Origin: Candidatus Omnitrophota bacterium
Lineage (GTDB): Bacteria > Omnitrophota > Gorgyraeia > B26-G9
NCBI GenBank assembly: GCA_023136735.1
Contig: JAGLQQ010000050.1
Coordinates: forward strand, 1 to 8,186
Length of the DNA stretch: 8,186 bases
Direction of reading: 5' to 3'
The notes beneath the pieces are model-generated. The model worked only from the letters and a program-made list of their open reading frames with translations, was not told the origin of the DNA and made no database searches. Both the position numbers and the translations under genes were made by a program. Below, in pieces: positions 1 to 5,037 of this stretch; position 1 is the stretch's first letter, and each line of letters opens with the position of its first letter.

Positions 1-1
1 T

Positions 2-235
2 GACGGAAAATTAAAACTCAATGTGGATATGTACTATATTGACCATAACGGAATACCGGTTGTTATTGATACCAGGAGTCTTGTTCTGCCCTTGCGGAAA
101 ACAGATATTGAAAACAGTAATTTAGAAGATGAATCTTTGAATAGGCCGGGAGCGCGTATGAATCCTATAGCGCCTATCGTGAAATCACTACAGGGATTGC
201 CTGTCAAGTGTAATGCTATTTCGCAATCTATTTAA
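2..235 (+). CDS. C-terminal fragment of an unrecognised protein (5' end outside window)
   Basis: The frame is open from base 2 to the TAA at 233-235, so this is most likely the last 77 codons of a gene that begins upstream of the window. A GTG at 23 and an ATG at 29 are in frame, but neither has a Shine-Dalgarno-like sequence before it, so I prefer the partial-gene reading. The visible part begins with a beta-rich stretch (MYYIDHNGIPVVIDTRSLVLP). A polar linker and a short tail containing NPIAPIVKSLQGLPVK follow. There are no recognisable motifs, membrane segments or catalytic signatures. I do not recognise the family and assign no function. The stop codon is 16 bases before a strong hairpin (251-272). 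Confidence 0.55.
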   Translation, partial: DGKLKLNVDMYYIDHNGIPVVIDTRSLVLPLRKTDIENSNLEDESLNRPGARMNPIAPIVKSLQGLPVKCNAISQSI

Positions 236-250
236 TTATTACTGCAGAAT

Positions 251-272
251 TCTATGGGCGTGAGCCCATAGA
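251..272 (+). repeat. Perfect 9-bp hairpin with GTGA tetraloop
   Basis: TCTATGGGC (251-259) and GCCCATAGA (264-272) are exact reverse complements separated by GTGA. In RNA this gives a 9-bp stem capped by a GNRA-type tetraloop, a very stable hairpin. It begins 16 bases after the stop codon of the upstream partial gene, where a terminator or 3'-end-protecting structure would sit. No T-run follows (the next bases are TGAGTGAC), so it is not a standard intrinsic terminator. Its 3' arm can instead pair with a second copy of CTATGGG further downstream. Confidence 0.7.
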
Positions 273-371
273 TGAGTGACAATGATTATCCGCCGGTTTC
301 CACCAAAAAGATAGGAGGACAAGTGTTTGGCGGATGATACTCCGAAGGCGAAACGTGAAGATGCTATGGGT
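264..371 (+). ncRNA. Candidate structured RNA with competing helices
   Basis: GCCCATAG (264-271) can pair with CTATGGGT (364-371; 7 Watson-Crick pairs and one G-U). This would close a domain containing a second long helix, ATTATCCGCC (285-294) with GGCGGATGAT (329-338; 9 Watson-Crick pairs and one G-U). The closing helix is mutually exclusive with the local hairpin at 251-272. CTATGGGTG also has a third option, because TGGGTG (367-372) complements CACCCA (411-416). The island is visibly GC-richer than the surrounding DNA. I compared it from memory with TPP, SAM, glycine, FMN, cobalamin, fluoride, c-di-GMP, guanidine and THF riboswitches and with hammerhead ribozymes, and found no match. A small ORF overlaps it (327-401), so the structure may instead be leader regulation of that ORF. 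Strand is inferred from the flanking genes. Confidence 0.35.
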
Positions 372-401
372 GTAAACTTACAAAAAACAGTACTTTGTTA
401 A
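327..401 (+). CDS. Possible 24-residue small protein with strong ribosome binding site
   Basis: AGGAGG at 313-318 lies 8 bases before a TTG (327-329). This opens a 24-codon frame reading MADDTPKAKREDAMGV and then NLQKTVLC, ending at the TAA at 399-401. The peptide is charged at its start and has no membrane segment. The Shine-Dalgarno match is as good as those of the confirmed genes here, which is the main argument for translation. Against it are the TTG start, the very short length and the overlap with a helix that would include the start region. In the neighbouring frame, 379-426 reads YKKQYFVKDGFTQIF before a stop, so a single frameshift near the A6 run (382-387) would join the two into a peptide of about 32 residues. 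It could be a remnant, a leader peptide, or chance. Function unknown. Confidence 0.25.
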   Translation: MADDTPKAKREDAMGVNLQKTVLC

Positions 402-590
402 AGATGGATTCACCCAGATATTTTAGGCTAAACATGAAAGAACCCTAATCCGTTAAAATAGTTTCTCCCGATTTGTGAATTCCTACCATTAAACCTCATT
501 AATTATTTTCTCCTTCCCTTCATAACTTATTTATAGTCAACGTATTATGATTTTAAAGTAAAAACCAAAAAAAGTAAAAAAAATAGCAAA
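402..590. other. AT-rich spacer, nothing coding recognised
   Basis: No frame of useful length and no RNA gene is visible here. It contains CACCCA (411-416), which could pair with 367-372, and from about 551 a strongly A-rich tract (560-590) directly upstream of the -10 box at 607. That tract could act as an UP-like element for the promoter. Confidence 0.4.
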
Positions 591-603
591 AACGCAATTA
601 ATA

Positions 604-612
604 TGGTATAAT
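604..612 (+). promoter_or_regulatory. Extended -10 promoter for the 662 gene
   Basis: TGGTATAAT (604-612) is a perfect extended -10 element, TGn followed by consensus TATAAT. The hexamer 17 bases upstream (TAGCAA, 584-589) matches the -35 consensus poorly, as is common when the extended motif is present. An A-rich tract lies immediately upstream. Transcription would start near 619, giving a leader of about 43 bases that carries GGAGGAG (653-659) just before the ATG at 662. Because this promoter lies downstream of the structured island at 251-372, the island would not be part of this mRNA unless there is read-through. Confidence 0.65.
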
Positions 613-661
613 TTAAAATCTTTTATTTTGGAGTGTTAAGACGAATTTAACTGGAGGAGTT

Positions 662-2242
662 ATGAAGCATTTTTTTTATTATCGAGTTATTTCTGTTTTA
701 CTTATTTATTTATTACTTTTGCCGTCAGCTCTATGTGCGTTTGGAAATGATTCGCAGGAAAAAACTACCTTAGCCCCTGCGCTTCTTATTAATGCTGATC
801 AGCTCAAAATCGCTTATATGAAATTTCCCCTCAATCTGTTTAATCAAATAGCAAGTCAACCTGCCGGCTTTAAAAAGGTTACGGGTTTGCCGTTACGCCA
901 GTTATTATCTATGTTTCCCGATAATCCAGGCGAATTATTAGAACTAATGAAAACTGCTTCAAACTCGGGATTAATTAACGGATATCCTAAAAAAATTGTT
1001 CAAGCAAACCCAACTAGCAGCGCTGCTATTATTAGCGCGCTGGGTATGATAAAAGCAGACACAGAAGAAGAAAAAGACGTTATCAGAGCCTTAATATCGC
1101 CTTATTTTGATTCTAAAGAGCCCTTAAATCAATTAAGCGCTTATTCTGTTTTATCTAAAATCGGCACCAGGGAAGAACAAACCCTGGCGATAATGAAGCT
1201 GCTTGAAGCAGTTGCACCGCAGACACCTAGGGTGGATGAATCCCTGGTATTTCAACTGCTGTTGGAGGCTGAAATACCACAGGAATTACGGGATATTGTT
1301 TCTGAGCAAATAGCCGGTAAGTTTGTCCATAATGTGATACTGAATTATCCACCCGTTTTAGCTGATTTATTGAAGAAAGTTGGATTAAGCAAAAAAGCGG
1401 CAAAACTTTTTGATAATGATTTTTTTGAAAAATTACTAGAATCAAGAGGGCCGGAACATTATATACCAATTATTGAAATGTTATCCCAGGAAGCGGGTAG
1501 ATATACGTCGTTTCATAAAAGCTTTCGAAAGGCCTGGAAGAAGAAGGAGGTTTATCCAGCCCCGGCAATCAAATATTTGATTTTTTTAAGCAATTTAGAA
1601 CCATCTTTAGCGATTATAAAGGACCTTAAATATAATATAATTTATAATAAAAAAATGGTTTCTGATTTTGCCCAAGCTGTATTGGCAGGATTTGAAGGAA
1701 AGATTAGACAGCGTCGGCCGAAAAGTCTCAGGGAAAGAGTATCTAAGTTTATTATGCTTGAGAGTATTGGTTTTCAAGACAGCCAAAAGGCGCTGGAAAC
1801 GCTTATCAAGGATATAAAAATTCCTGAAAATAAGTTACGATTTCTTGCTTTTTACGGATTAAGAAAATTAGGAATAGTTAATGATGATCTCAGGGAATTA
1901 ATGCGTGAACAGGCTGAGAATAAAGATCAGGTCTATTATAATTTTTTTCAGGCTCTGGTTGTTAGAGACTTGGATTTTGATGAAGAGTTTAAAATGGAAA
2001 TCATTAAAAAACTTAATGAAGGTTCAATAGAGTATATTTACAATAGGGAGCGAATGCTGGAAATAATTGCGAATAATGCTTTTACTGATAAAGGTTTACG
2101 TCAAAGTATTCTTGATAGGATTATCTTTCATAAAGCAAATGTTTTTTATAACGCAAATGTTTTTTTTGAAACCCGCGCTTTGCTAAGCGGACTGATAGCT
2201 GAAGAGCAGGAGACAATAAGTCTGATAGCCAGTGCTATTTAG
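662..2242 (+). CDS. Exported all-helical (HEAT-like repeat) protein of unknown function
   Basis: This 526-residue protein starts at an ATG preceded by GGAGGAG (653-659). Residues 1-26 form a signal peptide: a basic start, the hydrophobic core VISVLLIYLLLLPSALC, then a likely cleavage near ALCA-FG. The mature protein opens with TTLAPALLINADQLK (residues 35-49), a motif shared with the exported HAD protein downstream. The remainder is rich in amphipathic helices of about 35-40 residues per unit. Residues 119-184 and about 350-420 (RFLAFYGLRKLG) resemble HEAT or armadillo-like units. No catalytic motif or later membrane segment is visible. Such alpha-solenoids usually act as binding scaffolds, so a periplasmic or envelope binding role is inference only. 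Two T8 runs, at 670-677 and 2160-2167, are possible slippage sites. It appears to be transcribed alone from the promoter at 604-612. Confidence 0.85.
   Translation: MKHFFYYRVISVLLIYLLLLPSALCAFGNDSQEKTTLAPALLINADQLKIAYMKFPLNLFNQIASQPAGFKKVTGLPLRQLLSMFPDNPGELLELMKTASNSGLINGYPKKIVQANPTSSAAIISALGMIKADTEEEKDVIRALISPYFDSKEPLNQLSAYSVLSKIGTREEQTLAIMKLLEAVAPQTPRVDESLVFQLLLEAEIPQELRDIVSEQIAGKFVHNVILNYPPVLADLLKKVGLSKKAAKLFDNDFFEKLLESRGPEHYIPIIEMLSQEAGRYTSFHKSFRKAWKKKEVYPAPAIKYLIFLSNLEPSLAIIKDLKYNIIYNKKMVSDFAQAVLAGFEGKIRQRRPKSLRERVSKFIMLESIGFQDSQKALETLIKDIKIPENKLRFLAFYGLRKLGIVNDDLRELMREQAENKDQVYYNFFQALVVRDLDFDEEFKMEIIKKLNEGSIEYIYNRERMLEIIANNAFTDKGLRQSILDRIIFHKANVFYNANVFFETRALLSGLIAEEQETISLIASAI
2135..2165 (+). 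repeat. 13-bp direct repeat with 18-bp period inside the 662 gene
   Basis: GCAAATGTTTTTT occurs at 2135-2147 and again at 2153-2165. The period is 18 bases, exactly six codons, so the protein carries a small in-frame duplication (KANVFY then NANVFF). The second copy extends into a run of eight T. This looks like a recent slippage duplication near the 3' end of the gene. Confidence 0.8.
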
Positions 2243-2253
2243 CCTAAATATTT

Positions 2254-2265
2254 CCCTCTAGAGGG
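2254..2265. repeat. 12-bp perfect palindrome
   Basis: CCCTCTAGAGGG is a perfect palindrome 12 bases after the stop codon of the 662 gene. As RNA it could form only a 4-bp stem with a CUAG loop, and no T-run follows. It is therefore a weak terminator candidate at best, and could equally be a protein-binding site or chance. Confidence 0.4.
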
Positions 2266-2273
2266 GGCAGGCA

Positions 2274-2375
2274 TGTTGCGAAATTACCCATTTGATTTCA
2301 ATGGGGGAGGCGTGCGTAGATGAACGCCGTACAAGCGAGTGAGCAAGTAACGCAGTAGATGCGTGTTTTGCAACA
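2274..2375 (+). ncRNA. Candidate cloverleaf-like structured RNA or small inverted-repeat element
   Basis: TGTTGCGAAA (2274-2283) pairs with TTTTGCAACA (2366-2375) over 10 bp, with one G-U. Three hairpins fit inside: CCCATT/AATGGG (2287-2292 with 2300-2305, 7-nt loop), GGCGT/ACGCC (2309-2313 with 2324-2328) and ACGCA/TGCGT (2350-2354 with 2360-2364). A 21-nt unpaired stretch, 2329-2349, contains GCGAGTGAGCAAG. Four nested or adjacent perfect stems in 102 bases, in a GC-richer patch of an AT-rich spacer, argue for a selected structure. There is no reading frame of note. It does not resemble tmRNA, 6S, SRP, RNase P or a tRNA, and I recognise no riboswitch. The alternative is a non-autonomous inverted-repeat DNA element, because the outer arms behave like terminal repeats. 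The strand is assumed from the flanking genes. Confidence 0.4.
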
Positions 2376-2468
2376 GTCTCATAATTTATCTCTGTGACTT
2401 TAGGAATTCAAAAATACGGGTTAAAAATCTACCGGTCAGCTTTTCGATCTAAATATAAATGAACTGAA

Positions 2469-2474
2469 TATAAT
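2469..2474 (+). promoter_or_regulatory. Possible -10 box for the HAD gene
   Basis: TATAAT at 2469-2474 is a perfect -10 hexamer about 115 bases before the ATG at 2591. There is no convincing -35 at 16-18 bases upstream, and the TG at 2465-2466 is one base out of place for an extended -10. A start near 2481 would place the first bases of the transcript inside the inverted repeat at 2476-2498. A weaker pair, TTGTGT (2553-2558) and TACTAT (2576-2581), with 17-bp spacing, is an alternative closer to the gene. Confidence 0.3.
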
Positions 2475-2475
2475 G

Positions 2476-2498
2476 GCTTTGTTGCAAAACGACAAAGC
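2476..2498. repeat. Inverted repeat containing a further copy of the TGTTGCAAAA arm
   Basis: GCTTTGT (2476-2482) and ACAAAGC (2492-2498) are exact reverse complements around a 9-base centre, TGCAAAACG. Overlapping this, TGTTGCAAAAC (2480-2490) is an exact 11-bp reverse complement of GTTTTGCAACA (2365-2375). No T-run follows, so it is not an intrinsic terminator. Between 2376 and 2475, and from 2499 to 2575, I see nothing else beyond the possible -10 box. Confidence 0.55.
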
Positions 2499-2590
2499 TA
2501 AACGGATGATTACTAATATTTAACAAATGTTTATAAATAGCTTATCGGTAATTTGTGTTAAATTTGTATTTTAAATACTATAAGGATAAA

Positions 2591-3631
2591 ATGAACATAA
2601 AAAACAAGCTATTCTATAAAATTACAGTTTTAATCTTGACCTATGCGTTTTTGCAGAGTAATTCCTGTGTTGTAGCCTCTGAGGCTCTAATAGGTATTAG
2701 GAATAAGTCTGGTTATTCTAATAAGACCATAGCCAGTTCTAAGCTTGCTCCTTCGGTAGTTATTAACCAATTGCGTTTAAAAGAACTACTTCAAAACCTG
2801 AAAGTTCCCTTATTAATTAATCAGACTAATTTTGAATTTGTCAGGACAAATCTTGAAAAAGATAATGTTTCGCCTGTAGAAGATATAAAAGTGCTGATAT
2901 TAGATATGGATGATACTCTATATACAAATAATGCGCTTAAGCAGGAAATATTAAAGCAATGGCATGATTTTATGACTCTCAAATTGAAAGAAAAACTAGG
3001 GATATCTAAGGCACAAGCTGTTGCTTTGCTTGAAAAAGAAAAGCAGAAGATAACTGCTGAATTTCAAAAAGCACATTTGCGCAAGCCTACATATACTGAA
3101 ATAAGCGATCGCATAGCAGTTGATTATCGGGTTAGTGTTAAGGACTGGGTGAAATTTAAAGATACGCATATTAACCCGGAGAAATATTTATCTAAGAATC
3201 TTCAATTGATAAATATGTTGGAGTATCTTGCCGGTAAATACACTCTTGCCTTGGTATCAAATAACACAAGTTCTCAGACAAAGCAGACCCTTATTGCGCT
3301 GGGTATTAAGGATTATAAGAAATATTTTAAAATTTTAAAAACAAGCTCGCGTAAGCCAAGTACTCTCGTTTTTAAATATGTGGCGCGGCAATTAGCTGTA
3401 TTGTCTGAGCAATGTATTTCAATAGGAGACAGCTATGATAAAGACATAAAGCCTGCATTAAGTCTGGGAATGCATGGTATTCATGTTTCCTCATATAAAG
3501 AGTTTATTGAGATAGCGGCTGCGGTTTTTGTAAAGGAATTAGTTGCAACGGATGCTGAAGGGTTATCCTCTTTTGCCGTAAGGGGATTAGATTTGCAAAG
3601 CTTTCAGCTTCACCTTGAAACCTCAATTTGA
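2591..3631 (+). CDS. Exported HAD-superfamily hydrolase (probable phosphatase)
   Basis: I start at ATG 2591 (346 residues), which follows AAGGA at 2582-2586, rather than the in-frame GTG at 2555, which would put 12 charged or aromatic residues before the signal peptide. Residues 1-30 are a signal peptide (ITVLILTYAFLQSNSCVVAS) with likely cleavage near VVA-SEA. KLAPSVVINQLRLK follows at residues 51-64. The HAD core is complete. Motif I is LDMDDTLY, with nucleophile Asp105 and acid/base Asp107. Motif II is VSNN at Ser223. Motif III is Lys255 in SSRKPST. Motif IV is IGDSYDKD, with Asp280 and Asp284. The helical cap between motifs I and II and the DDTLY signature resemble pyrimidine 5'-nucleotidase-like HAD hydrolases, which cleave phosphate esters with Mg2+. 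Substrate unknown. A signal peptide is unusual for this normally cytosolic group, so the site of action is probably periplasmic. Confidence 0.85.
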   Translation: MNIKNKLFYKITVLILTYAFLQSNSCVVASEALIGIRNKSGYSNKTIASSKLAPSVVINQLRLKELLQNLKVPLLINQTNFEFVRTNLEKDNVSPVEDIKVLILDMDDTLYTNNALKQEILKQWHDFMTLKLKEKLGISKAQAVALLEKEKQKITAEFQKAHLRKPTYTEISDRIAVDYRVSVKDWVKFKDTHINPEKYLSKNLQLINMLEYLAGKYTLALVSNNTSSQTKQTLIALGIKDYKKYFKILKTSSRKPSTLVFKYVARQLAVLSEQCISIGDSYDKDIKPALSLGMHGIHVSSYKEFIEIAAAVFVKELVATDAEGLSSFAVRGLDLQSFQLHLETSI

Positions 3632-3701
3632 ATATCTAAACAATCTTAAAACATCTTTTCATGAATTTTTAATTTTTCTGTAGCAATTCTTTTTAGTGTA
3701 T

Positions 3702-3707
3702 TATAAT
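3702..3707 (+). promoter_or_regulatory. Consensus -10 box immediately upstream of hflX
   Basis: TATAAT (3702-3707) ends 9 bases before the hflX ATG (3717). Transcription from it would start at about 3714-3717, giving a leaderless or nearly leaderless message. The -35 region (CTGTAG at 3678-3683, 18-bp spacing) is poor. No Shine-Dalgarno sequence precedes the ATG, which fits leaderless translation. Confidence 0.45.
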
Positions 3708-3716
3708 ATTTTCTAT

Positions 3717-4982
3717 ATGGAAAAAGTAATTACCGTAACAGTAAAATTAAAAGATGCTCTCAATGATTGGTCATTGGATAGTTTAAGCGAAGAACTCAAA
3801 TTGCTTACGCGGACAGTTAATGGGGAGATTGTCGGAGAAATAAAATGCAATAGGCATTATCCAACGCCTTCTTTGTATTTGGGAACCGGCAAGATTGAAG
3901 AACTGTCAGTTCTTGCTAAGCAGGTTAAAGCACAGACAGTAGTCTTTAATAATGATCTTAGTCCTATACAGCAAAAGAATATTGAAGATGCCATCGGATG
4001 CAAGACAATTGACCGTACCCAGTTGATTTTAGATATATTTGCCAGGCATGCAAAAACACAAGAGGGGAAAATTCAGGTTGAGCTTGCCCAATTGCAGTAT
4101 CTTTTGCCAAGGCTCATGGGCAAAGGCATCGCGCTTTCCCGCTTAGGCGGCGGTATAGGAACACGGGGGCCGGGAGAGCAGAAGCTTGAGATTGATAGGC
4201 GAAGGATTAGAAAGCGTATTGATTCACTTAAAAAAGATATTAAGGCGCTTGAAATCAGGCGGTTGCATTTGCGAAAGCGGCGCACTGAAAATGCTCTTTC
4301 TACTATTGCTCTTGTCGGTTATACTAATGCCGGAAAATCTACCTTGCTTAATGCTCTTAGCAGTGCTCATGTAAAAGCAAAGAACGAAATGTTCTCGACC
4401 CTTGATCCTTTAACAAAGAGAGTTACTCTTCCTACTAATAATCTAAAAGTTCTAATCTCTGACACTGTGGGATTTTTGAACAAGCTTCCGCATCATCTGA
4501 TTGATGCGTTTAAGGCGACGCTTGAAGAGATACGGCAGGCAGATATGCTGATTGTTGTGCTTGATGTATCAAGTGAGCTAATAGTGCAGCACCATGATGC
4601 TATCTGGCAGGTTTTAATTGAGCTGGAAGCTCAGGATAAGCCGATAATATACGCGCTTAACAAGATCGATAATTTCGAGGAAGGTGATGATCAAGCAGAA
4701 GGCAATAGAATAATCGAGCGCTTCAAAAGAAATTTCAGCAATAGTGCGGCTATCTCTGCTAAATGTAAGAAGAATATTCCTCAACTCATAGAAACTGTTG
4801 AGCAAAATCTTATCAATACGGCTACCTTAGTAAAAGTATTTCTGAAATACGATAAAATTAGCCTGATTAATACCCTCCACGAACAGGGCAAGGTAATGCA
4901 GTGTGAGTACCGTAGTGATGGTGTTTACATCGAAGCAAAGCTGCCTGTTTTAATTGCAAAAAAGGTCTTGACAAAAATTTAA
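3717..4982 (+). CDS. hflX: GTPase HflX, ribosome-splitting factor
   Basis: HflX is a translational GTPase that binds the 50S subunit and splits stalled 70S ribosomes, notably during heat stress. The ATG at 3717 (421 residues) is preferred over the in-frame GTG at 3696, which would add seven unconserved residues. The N-terminal HflX domain spans about residues 20-150 and includes GTGKIEEL, NNDLSPIQQKNIE, the DRTQLILDIFARHAKTQEGK helix and SRLGGGIGTRGPGE. A basic coiled-coil linker follows (155-190). The G domain has G1 GYTNAGKST (201-209), G2 at Thr229 in FSTLDPLTK, G3 DTVGF (249-253), G4 NKID (315-318) and G5 SAK (347-349). A short C-terminal domain follows, and the length is normal for the family. 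It sits directly upstream of the heat-shock operon, whose -35 box overlaps its last codons. Family identity is secure; the stress role here is inferred from homology and context. Confidence 0.96.
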   Translation: MEKVITVTVKLKDALNDWSLDSLSEELKLLTRTVNGEIVGEIKCNRHYPTPSLYLGTGKIEELSVLAKQVKAQTVVFNNDLSPIQQKNIEDAIGCKTIDRTQLILDIFARHAKTQEGKIQVELAQLQYLLPRLMGKGIALSRLGGGIGTRGPGEQKLEIDRRRIRKRIDSLKKDIKALEIRRLHLRKRRTENALSTIALVGYTNAGKSTLLNALSSAHVKAKNEMFSTLDPLTKRVTLPTNNLKVLISDTVGFLNKLPHHLIDAFKATLEEIRQADMLIVVLDVSSELIVQHHDAIWQVLIELEAQDKPIIYALNKIDNFEEGDDQAEGNRIIERFKRNFSNSAAISAKCKKNIPQLIETVEQNLINTATLVKVFLKYDKISLINTLHEQGKVMQCEYRSDGVYIEAKLPVLIAKKVLTKI

Positions 4983-4997
4983 GTCTCATGATAGTAT
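4968..4997 (+). promoter_or_regulatory. Housekeeping promoter of the hrcA-grpE-dnaK operon
   Basis: A perfect -35 TTGACA (4968-4973) and a -10 TAGTAT (4992-4997, 4 of 6 matches) are separated by 18 bases. The -35 box lies inside the final codons of hflX, and the -10 abuts the CIRCE operator. The predicted start (about 5004) falls within the operator, so a bound repressor would block initiation. This is the vegetative sigma-factor type of promoter normally used with CIRCE control. Confidence 0.8.
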
Positions 4998-4998
4998 A

Positions 4999-5025
4999 TT
5001 AGCACTCTTTAACCTAGAGTGCTAA
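4999..5025 (+). promoter_or_regulatory. CIRCE operator (HrcA binding site)
   Basis: The arms TTAGCACTC (4999-5007) and GAGTGCTAA (5017-5025) are perfect reverse complements separated by a 9-base spacer. This is the exact consensus of the CIRCE element bound by the HrcA repressor. It ends 12 bases before the hrcA ATG and overlaps the predicted transcription start. That predicts autoregulation of the operon, with derepression when chaperones are titrated by unfolded protein. Confidence 0.98.
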
Positions 5026-5037
5026 TGCGGAGTAAAA

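Noticed and set aside
251..272. Intrinsic terminator after the partial gene
   Set aside because: The stem is strong but no T-tract follows on either strand, so it does not meet the usual pattern.
329..362. Hammerhead-like core (GGATGAT ... CGAAAC)
   Set aside because: CTGATGA is absent and the stems needed around a GAAA/cleavage site do not form; the resemblance is superficial.
382..388. AAAAAAC slippery heptamer for programmed -1 frameshifting
   Set aside because: The heptamer is not in the required phase relative to the small ORF's codons, and joining the two frames would need a +1 rather than a -1 shift.
1227..1469. Minus-strand open frame of 80 codons
   Set aside because: It lies wholly inside the exported helical protein, has no ribosome binding site and has no recognisable protein features; it is an antisense shadow.
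2329..2364. Integron attC-like or group II intron domain V-like fold
   Set aside because: The core-site pairs expected of attC (RYYYAAC/GTTRRRY) and the AGC...GTT bulged hairpin of domain V are not present.
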